Below, piece after piece: positions 22,206 through 33,864 of a stretch of 64,000 nucleotides of DNA (its first letter is position 1; each line of letters begins with the position of its first letter). The notes under the pieces were generated by a model that was given only the letters and a program-made list of their open reading frames with translations, had not been told where the DNA came from and did not search any database. Source of the stretch: Platerodrilus igneus. Taxonomy: Eukaryota; Arthropoda; Insecta; Coleoptera; Lycidae. Location of the stretch: assembly GCA_036346225.1 (NCBI GenBank), contig JARFIW010000836.1, positions 1,550,001-1,614,000 of the forward strand, read 5' to 3'. Position numbers and translations under genes: made by a program.

Positions 22206-23412
22206 TTGGCTGTGGGATTTTCGGGGAAATGTGTATGCTAACTCAGAATAGAAATCAATGGAGATACGCATCCAACCAGTTCCAATACGGAAACCTAGTG
22301 ACGAAAAAATAATTGTACTTAAACCTGATGATTATTATAAACAACTACAGGTGTTGGTTTTGCAATATTCTCAACTAATGTTAACTGTGTGAAAGGATTT
22401 ACTGGAAAACTATTAATTCGGCAAATGTGTGTGTTGGGGGATCTTGGTAGCCATGGGCTGCTTAACCCCCTTCACATACCTCACATGTGATTTTCCAATA
22501 CTCCACTCGAAGGTACTAAATTGGCCAGGAAGCGAGGTTTCTTTTATCTGAAAAATTTGGAATTTTGCCGAACCCTTGCTGTTCCAAGCAAGGTAGAAAT
22601 CTTTAATGTGCGTGACAACACTCACACATGGGACCTCCATTTTACCTCTCATTTATGTGAAAAATGCTCGCCTAACATTTTTCAAGGGAACTGTGTCGGG
22701 ATTCGAACCCGGGACCTTGGGCGTAGTAGCCCCTTCACATACCACTGAATATCGGTGAAAATGAGCATATATTTAGAAAACAATAGAAGGGGAATCGAGA
22801 TACATCTAGGCTGTATGAATGTCAGGGAACTGTGTAGGCTAACTCAGAATAGGTATCAGTGGAGGTACGCGTCCAGCCAGTTCCAAGACGAAATATCTAA
22901 TGGCAAGGAAAAAAAATTGCCCTTAAAACCTGATGATTATTATAAACAAATACAGGTGTTGGTTTAGCAATGTTTTCAACTAATTTTGATTGTGCGAAAG
23001 GGTTCATTGGAAAACTATTAATTCGGCAAATGTTCAAGTGTTGAGGGATCTTAGGAGCCACAGGGTGCTTAACCCTCTTTGTATACCACTAAATATTGGT
23101 GAAATAGGATATATATTTACATAACAATAGAAGGGTAATTGAATACATCTAGGCAGTGGGAATTTCAGGTAACTGTGTAGGCTAGCTCAGAATAGAAATC
23201 AGTGGAGGTACGCATCTGATCAGTTTCGAGACGAAAACATAATGGCAGAAAAATTATTGCACTTGAACCTGATGCTTATTATAAACAACCAAAGGTGCTG
23301 GTTTTGCCATATTTTCAACTAATCTTGATTGTGCAAAAGGATTTATTGGAAAACTGTTAATGCAGCAAATGCCTGTACTGGGGGATTTTGGTAGCCACAG
23401 GTTGCTTAACAC
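22206..23412 (+). repeat. Three tandem copies of the LINE 3' tail (~340-bp unit)
   Basis: Each unit contains actgtgtaggctaactcaga (or a close variant), then acctgatgattattataaac, then tgttggttttgcaatattttc, then attaattcggcaaatg and a tggtagcca…gcttaac end. Copies start near 22206, 22816 and 23155. The first follows the LINE ORF2 directly. A SINE has split the first copy from the second. Confidence 0.85.
22481..22729 (-). mobile_element. tRNA-derived SINE with 14-bp target-site duplication
   Basis: Flanked by ccccttcacatacc at 22467–22480 and 22730–22743. Inside, gattcgaacccgggacc (22700–22716) is the reverse complement of an RNA polymerase III B box (GGTTCGAATCC), so the SINE reads on the minus strand. 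Only about 20 nt lie between the B box and the 5' end, so the A box is missing or was never present. It is inserted in the tandem LINE tail. Confidence 0.8.
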
Positions 23413-24613
23413 TTGCAAGTTCTAATCTCCAAAAAAATGCAAACAATAATTAAAAGTGCTTATGAAATTAAATTTTCTGTCACTAAGACACAAAATGTTT
23501 ACATGCCCGTGGAAAGATAATCCTAACTTATCTTTCTCTTTTACTTTACATGCGAATCACCCTCAACTCATTCTTCGTGTAATCAACACAAAGATGTAAA
23601 TAAATGAAAAATAATACAACAAAATTTAATTGTTATCTAAACACAAACAAATATACGTTTAAGTGTATTCGGGAACAATCTGGTTTAGTTCGTTCTTTCT
23701 TTGATACGATGCGCAAAAGTTATTTTCAGGACATTTTTATCACATGTTACACCTGGTTGTTAAATAACAAGTTTATATTTTAGACATGCATCTTAACTTT
23801 GAACAGTGTGTGAACCACGTACTTTGAACATCATACTATAAAATGCATACTCTTTATAGGTACAAACACATACTAAGTGCCAGCATTAAGTGGAAACTTT
23901 TTAACAGTGTAGTCTTATGAAGTATACTATAATTACTAATCAGCGTATTTAGTAGGCAGGACAAAATGTGCTTTAGATTCTCCTTTAATCGGTGTAATGC
24001 AACATAGACATCATATGACTCTATTTTACTTAAATCCATCATAGATCACAGATGCAATTAACTTGTTTTCTGTATGATTTGATTCTAATGAAAACACCAA
24101 CAAATTTGCTTGATATGCTACAATACCGTGCTTGTACTCATGACATAAATCTGAGGAATTAATAGATTAACCATTTCATTACAATCAACAGTTCAAATGC
24201 CATTTCAAAATATGTAGCTAAACACCTATTTAACAAGTATAGCATATTATTTACAGCCTAGGCCAAAGTAATTTGTAAACCTTTAATAATATCCTTACAA
24301 TGAAGCAAATAGAAGAATAGGATCTATTTAATTATAAGTTAGCAATGCAAGTTTTATTTACATTTTTATATGGTATGTCTTTTTTATTGGGCAGAATTTA
24401 AAACCAGCTATGCTGAATTCTGTGCTGCTTGGTGTGTATATGTAAACATATATACATTTAACCAATAAATAGCAATTGATCGATTATTTCTTACAATTTG
24501 GATATTACAATTTGTATAAAAATAATAGTTCGTTCTAAAAAGTCCTTATTCTATTAAGTGTTGCTATAATCAATAGTTTACGTAATGCATTTTGTAGCAT
24601 GTCTTGTTTTTAG
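23413..24613. other. AT-rich sequence upstream of the UGT exon, probably intronic
   Basis: No coding block or element recognised. I looked for the preceding UGT exon (the W-x-P-Q-x-D motif) and did not find it. Confidence 0.4.
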
Positions 24614-24833
24614 GTTATAAAAATACAAAATTATTTATAACTCATGGAGGTATTCTTAGCACCCAAGAAGCAATGTATCATGCAGTTCCTGTGATTGGAA
24701 TTCCATTCACCTCTGATCAACGTGCTAACATTAGAAGAATGGAACGGAAACAGATTGCAATATTGCTTAATCACAGAAACATTACCGCCAATACTGTGTT
24801 AGCAGTAATAAAAGAAATTTTAACTAATCCTGT
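24614..24833 (+). CDS. UDP-glycosyltransferase, penultimate exon (220 bp)
   Basis: Translation gives the UGT signature: KLFITHGGILSTQEAM followed by VPVIGIPFTSDQRAN. This is the C-terminal half that binds the UDP-sugar donor (HGG, and the D-Q pair that contacts the sugar). UGTs are ER-membrane enzymes that join a sugar (usually glucose in insects) to small lipophilic compounds such as toxins, pigments and hormones. The exon is bounded by a polypyrimidine-AG acceptor (ttgtttttag, ending 24613) and a consensus donor gtaagt (24834). It is 220 bp, a length common for this UGT exon. It starts in codon position 2 and ends after codon position 2; joining to 29921 keeps the frame. Earlier exons, including the substrate-binding half and signal peptide, were not found in the window. 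Confidence 0.92.
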
Positions 24834-27597
24834 GTAAGTATCATTGTCAAACTCAACTGTAAAATGATGCTACGTGGCAAAACACTTAGAAGTTTATATT
24901 CTGTTAGCATGAACTTTTGATAGTTTGAAATTACAAATTTATTATTTTGATCAATAATCTACTTTGTTTGACATTAAAAGTTGAAATGATTAAAACAATT
25001 TATTGTATTCCATTTAAAATTCGCATAAACCTTAATAATTTGTTCATTCACAACAAATATATTTTGTACATTATAAAGACTTGCTAAAGAATAATTACTA
25101 GCATTTATATCACTGAAAACAGCACACAAATTTATTTGATTAATGAGGTTTCTACAAACTAATCTTATTCACTTTTTATATGAATTAAACTAACTGCAGT
25201 GTTTGCTGTTTGGTAGAAGAACCCAACGTCATTATGTGCACAATATAACAATCGGTTTGGAAGAGTTCATTATATATAATTAGGTATTACAATTTTCAGA
25301 AATCAGTGTCAAATTTTGTGAAGTTTACTTTCTTTTACTATAACGTCATTGTCGATCATCTATACTATCAGCATACGATAACCCTTCCTCATCACTTTCT
25401 GTCAGTTACTCGATTCTGATTTGAACTGTTAAAAAGCATACCTTTATATGTGAGAGTATGTATGAAACGTACCCTCCTAATCTTCGCCGTAATAATATTT
25501 CGGTACAATCTGTCAAATGACGTTGGATTCTTCTTATAGTGAAATGCCCCTAACAATTATTTCGGTGTTCACAAGTTCATGTTCATTACTTTACCAAATT
25601 AAATTATGCGGCGGTTGAATTCAACCAAATACATACACATTTATTTGCTCATATAAATAATAAATTAACAACAATCCACATCTCTGTTGATCCCTACTAA
25701 TATTGTCTTAAGTCCATCACATCCTACAGCACTTTCCTCTGCTTTGCAAACAGACTAAGAATTGAACCAAAACATAAAGTCCTACCCCATAATACTGGAA
25801 ATTGTAAGCTCACACGTTCAATTCTAATCTTTGTGCCCAATTTGGACCAGTTAACTTTTCAGTAACAGCTCCCCACATAACTTGATATAATATAAAATTC
25901 AATGTAGAGTAATTCGGCTAGCACTTCATTATATAAGTTGTTATGTAAACTTTTTGAAATGGAGTTGTTCTACATTAATTTGCAATTACTTAATTAAAAC
26001 CCATTTTATGCTGTTCTCAAATTATACAAACTTAACATGTTCGATAAATTAAGTCCTGTAAAAAATTACCCTAGTGTTTTGTACAATAGGAATACGTGGA
26101 ATATATCCTTCACCGTGTTTATAAATTCTTTGAAATAATACTATCATTAAACCACTTCTAAAAGGCTAGAAGCTCGCCTTATCAATTCCCTGTAACACAT
26201 TCTAACAGCTGCTTATTATTTTCAATAGTTATTCGTTGAAAATAGCAAACATTTTGCTGGTCGTTAAAACCACTTCTAATAGGTTCTTTGAAAGATTAAA
26301 ACTCGCTCATTAAAATACATTACTGGGTTTAGTTACCTTGCTCGTTTACTGTGAAATTCTATTAGATTATCTGCAAGTGTTCGGCCGCGCGAGTTTTATG
26401 GGTAATTAAATCGGATGGATTGATAATAATACAAACCTCTATTCATTTCTAAAAGTCAAGCAACTGGTTTTCCTTAACAGTATGCCTGGTTGCATACTCG
26501 CTCGATGTTTTAAAACATATTTTACTTTCCCAATCTATCAACGAATTTCAATGGAATTAATTATTGTATTTTACAGTCTTTATTGCATGCATTCTAGGAA
26601 TATTTTGCCATTGTTGTCTGGAATATATTTTTGCTTGCTTTCATAGAATATTTAACATTCTACTGCTAGGAATAGTTTTATTTTATTTTCCCTGTGGCTC
26701 TCAATTTGTATAAATACCAGCCAAGCGTTTTGAAAGGCGCTCTTACTTATTTGACTCTTCTGTATCAAATTCTAATGCTATACAACGTCCTTTGAGCGTT
26801 TTAAAGTCGCGATTTCAAAATGCGTTTTAGTACATAGTGTACCAGTATAGTTAAGTCGTTGGTTCCATCCACAGACAAATGCAGCCTGAAGTACCTCATC
26901 CCAAGATGGTACCAGAGAGAAGCCGATAGCTTAAAGTACAGTGTATTTTTGTTTACTTTACTTGTGTTGCTGTTTTGGAAGATAGACACTTCTTTTCTTT
27001 TTGGTCAATTCCACAATAAATTGTAAACCGTACATTACAAATTTCACGCTCACAATGCACGTGTGATTATGCAAGTATTCTTAAAGCTTGCATTAAAGCA
27101 TTTTTACTGTTTACTTTTCCGTGTACATTAATATTAACATCAACAACTTAATAGTTAATACTTGATTGTACTATTTAAAATTTAATGTTAGGTTATTAAA
27201 TCTTACAATGTGCACTTCCCAAAGCAGGTAAAAATTAGTATTCTGCGTAATTTCTTCTTGTACATATTTAAGGCTGGAAGATGTTGCAAGTATTCTTGCA
27301 TGTATATATGTACTTATTATTTAGATAATAAGATTTTGTTCTCAATATTTTCAAATGTTTAGGTTTATATTGTGCTATATGTAAATTGACGCTTTGTTCA
27401 CATCACGTTATAACGGACGATCATGGAAATGTGTGTTTTGGACTTCCGTAAGTATTCTTTTGAGACTGTATCTTGGTAATATAGCATTTTACTGAAATTT
27501 CCATTTTTTTTTCTTTCTATATCACTCATCCCACTCTACGACGTTTTTAAGATAGCATGAAATCCAATTCTTTTGAATTTCCATTATACCATTATGT

Positions 27598-27690
27598 CTC
27601 TGGTTTTGGTGCAGTATTCGGTGTAGGCAATTTTCTTTACTTATTTTGCTGCTATCTTTCTTGGCTGCACGGAATACCGTAACAAAGTCT
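27598..27690. repeat. Copy of a dispersed repeat also present at 48.7, 49.66 and 49.81 kb
   Basis: gcagtattcggtgtaggcaa then ttttctttacttattttgct and ttggctgcacggaataccgt; near-identical words recur at 48708–48775, 49643–49715 and 49807–49863. One of those copies adjoins a tRNA-Lys-like sequence, so the family may be a SINE. Confidence 0.65.
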
Positions 27691-28284
27691 ATGGTTGAGC
27701 ATAAAGTTGTGCTGTTTATTTTTAGCCTACTGTATCTTAAATCTTACACTGCTGTAACAGTAGGAATTGATAGCAATTATACCGTTTACAATTTTATTGT
27801 TAATCAACTTTCTTAGCCACGTGATCAATCAAAACCCATAATAATTTCACTCATTCTTTCATTATTAGAGAAGCATTGTATGTGAACAAATAATACTACA
27901 ATCGAATAATGTTATTAAAAACAATCTCCTTTTTATCGGCATTACGCTTAATCAAACCATGTACTATAAGCATAATTTTAAAACTTTAGACACGTTGTGA
28001 GTCCACACATTTACAATCACACGCGTCTCGAGACACAATTATTTTTGGCTGTTTTGAGGTCAACTTTGACGTTTCAGTTTAAACTCATATTTAAATTATC
28101 CGTTAAAACTGACTATCTATAATAATATCTTTTAATTTGAACGGTAACGAAATCTAACTGCTAAAACGCCTCTTCCACTTATATTTTATACATCTGTACA
28201 TAAAATAAAACATATACTTTTCGCATAAATATTATAATTATAAAACATCACCGCACCGCGCCATATAGGTTTTGAATTTCAATT

Positions 28285-29790
28285 TTAGAGAGAGAGAAAT
28301 AATTTTTATTGATACTTCTGTACCAAAAAACCATCGGCCAAGGTCATTCAGCCTGTGTACAATAATATTTCTTTACAATATATTAAATTTAAATACAGTG
28401 ATATAGAGATAAGAGTTGGTTATAGTTGATCCTGGTACAGTCATTGCTGTTCATTACTTGAGCAAAGAATTTCTTCATAAAAAGTTCTATCTGAGTGCTT
28501 TTTTTTGCGTTGGAGGTTTTCAGATATTTTTAAAATCTGGGCTTTGATTAAATTTCTATTATTTTCCTGAATTGAGAATGAGTGAAATAGTTTTTTGAAC
28601 CTTATAGCTATTGATTCCATTCCAGTTCTATGTAAAGGTGTGTATTAGAAGCATTGTACAGTGGGTGTATGGGTTGGCGCATTTTAGTAATTTTATGGAG
28701 ACTTGTTGTTTCGGCTACTTGTATTTTCTTTAGCGTTGAATTTTTGCATTTAACTAAAATAATAGATCCATATTCAATCATAGGTCTACATATCATTTTG
28801 TATATATTGGCATCAGTTTCTATGTTAGTTCCTTCATCTTTGTATGTAAGTCCTCTGAAATGTTTCGCCCTAGTGATCATTTGTTTCTTTTTCCTAGATG
28901 TATGATAATCAAAATTTAGTTTATTATCGAATTCAATGCCTAAATATTTAATATACTTGGAAGTTTTAATAGTTGCATTATTTATAGTGATTGTCGGTGA
29001 ATTGTTTTGTATTTTGTGATTAAAATGAGCAGCTTTGATTTGTAAGGATTTATTTCCATTCGCCATGTGTTGGCCCAAGCTAGCAGGTTTTGTAATGCGG
29101 AGATGGTGCTGATTAGGTTTTGGTTGTAGCATAACACAGCTGTGTCGGCAAATTGAAGGATATTGCTGTTCTCCATAGGTTTTTCACCGATATACTATAA
29201 TAGACGTTGTACAATATGGGCGACACTGGCGATCCCTGTGGTACACCCTGATGTAAGGAGAATGATGGGGATCAAGCGCTGTTGATTTGTATTTGACATT
29301 TTCTGTGTGCAAGGTAGTTTTTAATTATCCATATTAACGAGTGAGAGCAGTTCAGTCTGTATAGTTTATATAATAATCATTTGTGCCAAACAGAGTCAAA
29401 TGCTTTCCTAATATCTAGAAAGACTCCTGCAATCTTCAGCCCTTTCAGTCCAACTGCCTGTACATTGGATGTTAATGTAGCCATTGGATGAATTGTTGAA
29501 GATTTTTCTTTAAATCCAAAGTGATAGCGTGGGATGGCATTGTAAATTTCTTTGTGAAGCCGTCTTTTCAAAATGCTTTCAAAATTTTTTCCAACAACTG
29601 GCAGGAGTATGATAGGTCGATAGTTTTGTGGTTGTGAATGATCAGCATTACGTTTTGGGATCAAAATTACAGTACCGTCCTTCCGTGCAGCAGGGAAGTA
29701 GTGATTCAATAAACAGTAGTTATAAATTTCTTGTATTTTACAGCCAAAAATAATTGTATCCCGAGACGCACTGCCTCAGGTAATACACAT
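28285..29790 (-). pseudogene. jockey-like LINE RT, 5'-truncated, antisense in the UGT intron
   Basis: Minus-strand blocks in order: PKRNADHSQPQNYRPIILLP (about 29655), HFGFKEKSSTIHPM (about 29515), GVFLDIRKAFDSVWHK (about 29395), a GVPQGSP-like block (about 29250), FADTAVLCYNQNL (about 29145; the catalytic A-D-D is changed to A-D-T), then TSKYIKYLGIEFDNKL (28935) and IYKMICRPMIEYGSII (28800). Frame breaks near 29170 and 29370. The 3' end lies near 28285 next to an agagagaga run. The catalytic change and frameshifts make it dead. Confidence 0.8.
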
Positions 29791-29920
29791 CTTTGAATTT
29801 TTAGAACTGTAAAATTATTATTTTAAAAAATATAGTTCGATAGGTATTTTACAACTTGAGCGTTTGCGTTTTATATTATTTGAATTACTGTCACTAAATA
29901 TTTTCTACTTAACATTTCAG

Positions 29921-30200
29921 ATATTTAAGAAACATAAAATCCGTTTCAAAGAGGTTTCGAGATCAACCACAAGCACCTTTACAAAAAGCAATATTTTGGA
30001 TACAATATGTTATAAGACATGGAACTGCAGAACACCTAATTCTTGCTGCCAGAGATATGGATGCCTATGCTACAGGAAATTTGGATATTCTGGCAATTTT
30101 CCTAGGAGGGCTAATTAGTTTATATTTAAGTTACTGTTACTTACCAATTGCAAGTAAAGCGATTTATGTTATACTACGAAGTCATATACAAGCTAAATAA
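29921..30200 (+). CDS. UDP-glycosyltransferase, last exon with membrane anchor
   Basis: Acceptor cag at 29918–29920. The frame begins YLRNIKSVSKRFRDQP, then PLQKAIFWIQYVIRHGTAEH, matching the conserved UGT C-terminal block (S-x-x-F-R-D-Q-P; W-x-E-Y-V-x-R-H). Then NLDILAIFLGGLISLYLSYC is the predicted single transmembrane helix that anchors the enzyme in the ER, followed by a short cytosolic tail ending SHIQAK with basic residues. Stop TAA 30198–30200. In-frame with 24614–24833 through a shared split valine codon. The expected glutamate in the W-I-E-Y motif is glutamine here. No break is seen, so these two exons look functional. Confidence 0.92.
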
Positions 30201-30258
30201 ATTCTCTTTGGAAAATGTATGAAAATTGTATAACCAACAATTATTATTAGAAATTGTT

Positions 30259-30264
30259 AATAAA
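30259..30264 (+). terminator. Likely polyadenylation signal of the UGT gene
   Basis: AATAAA 59 bp after the stop codon, followed by a T-rich stretch. Confidence 0.55.
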
Positions 30265-30489
30265 GTTATTGTTTTATTAAAGAGTTTTATATATTTTTAA
30301 TATTTGGTACAAAGTATTATTCTTTATACTAAACCTTGTTTTTAGGAAAAGATGCTATAACATTTTATACATTAATTTTCAGGCCCCTTTTGATTTTTGT
30401 AAGTATAAGAATAACAAACTCATTTTTGCAAATAAATTAAATTAATAATTATTATAAAAATTTCAAATATAGTAGATTCTTTATGAATG

Positions 30490-31556
30490 CTGATAATTAC
30501 AGCTTATTGTTGGAATGTCAGTCCGCAGACTGGTTTGATACAGCTCTCTGTGATAACCTATACCTAGCTAACATCTTTATTGATATGTAACTAACACATC
30601 CTACATTCATCTGAATTTGTTCATCATATTCAAGCCTTGATCTGCCTCTTGTACCTATCATATTGCCTTCTAATATTAAATTAAGCAATCCTTATGCCTC
30701 TAGGTATGTCCAATCATTCTATTGCTCTTTTTCTTTACATTTCGCCACAGAGTTCCCTTATTACCAATGGACCTCAATATCTCTTCATTTGTGACCCGAT
30801 CTACCCACTTAATCTTTGAAATTCGTCTGTAACACCACATTTTGAAGGCCTCTATTCTCTTTCTTTCAGTGCTGCCTATCGTACAGATTCAGGAATGTTT
30901 TCCTAGTATTTAAATTTGTTTTCGAGATAATCAAATTTCTTTTTTAGAAATGTTTTCCTTGCTTGTACCAGTCACCGCTGTCGTCTTCTTTTCTTGTACC
31001 ATCTCTTGTTACCTTACTACCCAAGTAACAAAACTCTTCTACTAACTTCAATGTCTTATTTCTCAATCTGATGTTCGCTGTTTTCCCTGATCTGCACGAC
31101 CATTCCACCACCTGTGTTTTACTTTTATTAATGTCCATCACATAATCATTTTTCAAAATAGTGCCATTCAACAAATTCTTTACATCTCTTGCTAGCTCTG
31201 GTAAAATGACAATGTCATCTGCAAACCTTAATGTCTTAATTTCTTCTCCTTGAATTTTAACACATTTTCCAAATTTTTCTTTGATTTCTTTCTATATACA
31301 AGTTAAACAGCATAGGAGACTTCAACCCTACCTCACACCCTTCTGAACTATTGCCACTCTTTCCTGTCGTTAGACTTTTATAACTACAGTCTACTTTCTG
31401 TACAAGTTATAGATAACACTTTGTTCCCTATATTTTATTCCACACCTCTTCATAATCTCAAAGAGTTTGTTGCAATCAACATCGTCAAGAGCTTTTTCTA
31501 GTTCAATAATGATCAAAAACATGAGTTTGTTGTTCATAAACCTATCTTCAGAGTAT
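30490..31556 (-). pseudogene. RTE-like LINE 3' half, antisense to UGT
   Basis: Minus-strand fragments: ELEKALDDVDCNKLFEIMKR (about 31500), LRFADDIVILPELARDVKNL (about 31235–31180), MDINKSKTQVVEWSCRSG (about 31136) and VEEFCYLGSKVTRDG (about 31050), then a GCYRRISKIKWVD-like block (about 30840–30790). The 3' end carries ccgcagactggtttgataca (30524), a 3'-tail sequence common in insect LINEs. It ends against the TA and TIR at 31559. Same broad family as the LINE at 19.2–22.2 kb, but the tail differs. Confidence 0.75.
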
Positions 31557-31560
31557 TATA

Positions 31561-31864
31561 CAGGGTGTAATTTTTAAACCAACCGTGTTTAATTAAAAAA
31601 TTATAAGGCATAGAAAAAAAGTTCAGATAAAAGTTATAGCTGATGAAGGTGGAAATATATTTCTGGAGACAGTTCTGAAAATTTTTCGTAGTTTTTTCAG
31701 GAAAATTAAACGTTACCTTTTTATAAATAGAAACGTATTTTCAGCTATCGTATCGGATAATTCTTTAAAAATGCTATTTTTCAATATAACATATATCCCT
31801 ACACCTAAAATCAAAAATAAGCCTTCAAAAATGCATTAATGTGTATGCATGTGTACAGACGATC
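31561..31864 (+). repeat. Left long TIR
   Basis: Shared with 37702–37995 (inverted), including tttttcaggaaaat, ctatttttcaatataacat and ccttcaaaaatgcattaat words. Divergence is moderate, with several small indels. Confidence 0.8.
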
Positions 31865-32013
31865 AATGCCTTTCAGAGCAATGTAAAGCGCAATCTTATT
31901 TAAGGTGATTTTCAGTTTTAAGTGACAAAAATAAGCTTTTACATATCGAAATACATAGATGACAATGAAACACACAAACAAAAATGGAAACCTGGAATTT
32001 TTAAGAATTTTTA

Positions 32014-33850
32014 TTAATTTAAATGTTCAAAATTTTCACCACTTTGACCTAAACAAAGATTTACTCTTTCAACGGTTCTTTCGATGTTGTCGTTTTAATT
32101 ATTTCTGGAATTATATCTTCAATAACCAATCGACTACTATGTTTGCGGTTTTCTTCGATTATTACTGCTACTGCATAAACCTTATTCTTAAGATATCTCC
32201 ACAGCAATAATTGAGCAGTGTTAAATCCGTAGATCACGGTAGCGAGCAAACAGGACCTTCATTACCAATCCATCTATTGGCAAAAATATTGTATAAGATT
32301 AAAACAGCATCTCGCGTATTGTGAACAGGAGCACCATCTTGGAGAAAAATGTGTGGGTAATTCGCTAAAGGAAGATTGTTGACGTAGTTAGTCACATAAT
32401 TCCTTATGAAATTTAAATATCATTCACCTGTCAGATTTTCATTGTAAAACACGGGCCCAGAAAGTCCATTATGTTTAATCCCGAATCAAATATTGAAAAA
32501 CCAATATGTTTGGAAGTTTCTATTCCTAGTTCGACGTGAATTTTCATCGTTCTAGAAATGTATGTTATGACGGTTAAACATTCCATTTTTGTAAACTTGT
32601 TTTCATCAGACCAAATTATTTGTTTAACAATATCAGGAGTTTCCTGAAATTTAATAATAATCTATTCGCAAAATTGGATTCTGCTTAAAGAATCATTTTC
32701 ACAAAATCTGTATTTGTATGGATGCATATTATGCTTTTTCAAAATTTTCCACAGTGTTATGGCTGATTCTGCATTGAGATGCAACTTTGTGGTGTCCCCG
32801 CCTATTGTTTATTATAACTTATTATTATTAAGTAGAAAAGAGTTCTGGGTATTAGTTAGGTTTTATCATCTGTTTATGTAAGATAAAATTTAAACACACA
32901 AATGTAGCGCTTAATAATTACCATAAAAGGCGGTAGGTTTGCATTTATAGTGCCAAGTTAACATAATGTATGGAACAAATTCGAGGAAGCAAAGAGCTTG
33001 CGAACGGTCGGGATAGCAGTCTTGTTACGTCCGAGGATTTTTGACCTAGAAGTGTGGCCGCCAGGATGAAGTCCGTAGAGCAGGGACTAACCTATTGCAA
33101 GTGTAACCCAGGTTAAAAATGTTGTGTTCAGCAATGTGCTTCTTGTATTGGGCAGAAGGACGCCCGTGGATCGTATATACCATATCGCAGTTTAATTTAA
33201 AATGCTGCATTTTTCGTTTAAGTGTAGTAGTGTCAAAGTGCAATTGCATTTTAAAAGTAGAATTATTTTAACTGCTTTGTACATTGGGTGCAGAATACCA
33301 AGCTTGGGCCTGATAAGCGACAGCTAGCGCTAGCGAGATTAACATTATTGTTACCCGTGTAGTCGGGTCAAGTAGGCTAATTCAACCATCGTCCTCAGAA
33401 TAGAGAGTGCTTGCTTGTACGACTCTTAAACTAGTGTTGGATATTTTGATATCCAATATTGGAGTATAATTTTAGGGTTAGAACAGTTTTAGGCAGGCGA
33501 ATAATTATAGAGTATCTTCTTAATTCTTATTTAACTCCCAGCCGAAGCCGCATTACCAGTTTTTATTGTATATCTGTTATTTGATGTTTACTCGACAATA
33601 AGTCTTGTTCTCTCATGCTAATTTGTCTTAATCAAAAAACGAATCTACGTTTTTATTTCAGAATAGGGGTAGGGGTGTATAACTTGTCGTGTAGAAGTAT
33701 TAAGATCAACAGCAAAGAAGACCATAACTGTTATTTTGAGGTTTCCGTCAACAATTGTACTGTCGCACTGTTTTTTATTAATTTTAAATGACAAGCATCT
33801 TCATGTTATGACGAATAGTGCGAAGATTTTGGGGAGAGGGTATGGTCTTC
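32014..33850 (-). pseudogene. mariner-like transposase, frameshifted and split by a solo LTR
   Basis: Reading the minus strand from about 33850: PSPKIFA-like start, NTSTRQVASQCRIS (about 33725 to the LTR and beyond), ITLWKILKKHNMHPYKY (about 32760–32710), IIWSDENKFTK (first catalytic Asp, about 32630), FLQDGAPVHNTRDAVLILYN (second Asp, about 32345–32290), WRYLKNKVYA (about 32200), then EDIIPEIIK and a CLGQSGENFEHLN end with TAA at 32014. The P-D-L-T-P-L-D block preceding the W-G-Y-L-K motif is decayed. About the first 50 residues are missing, cut by the LINE at 33.86 kb. The coding frame resumes exactly across the LTR at 32788–33680. Confidence 0.75.
32788..33680. mobile_element. Solo LTR (893 bp) with AACTT target-site duplication
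   Basis: Begins tgtggtgtccccgcctattg and ends gggtgtat. AACTT is present on both sides (32783–32787 and 33681–33685). Removing the LTR and one AACTT rejoins the transposase reading frame of the host transposon. No coding sequence inside. Ends TG but not CA, so the exact right edge has a 1–2 base uncertainty. Confidence 0.75.
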
Positions 33851-33864
33851 AATAGAAATTTAAT

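Larger units (their letters stand above)
24834..29920 (+). other. 5.1-kb UGT intron
   Basis: Runs from donor gtaagt to acceptor ttaacatttcag. 24834–27590 and 27700–28280 show only AT-rich DNA without recognisable genes. It contains a dispersed repeat fragment (27598–27690) and an antisense LINE (28285–29790). Confidence 0.8.

Noticed and set aside
24599..24613. ATG just before the UGT exon as a start codon
   Set aside because: It hits a TAG at once; the region is a polypyrimidine-AG acceptor, so this is an internal exon.
28654..28905. Plus-strand 83-residue ORF with hydrophobic segments
   Set aside because: Antisense shadow of the minus-strand LINE.
29864..30118. 84-residue ORF over the last UGT exon
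   Set aside because: Wrong frame; the frame joined to 24614–24833 has the conserved UGT block and anchor.
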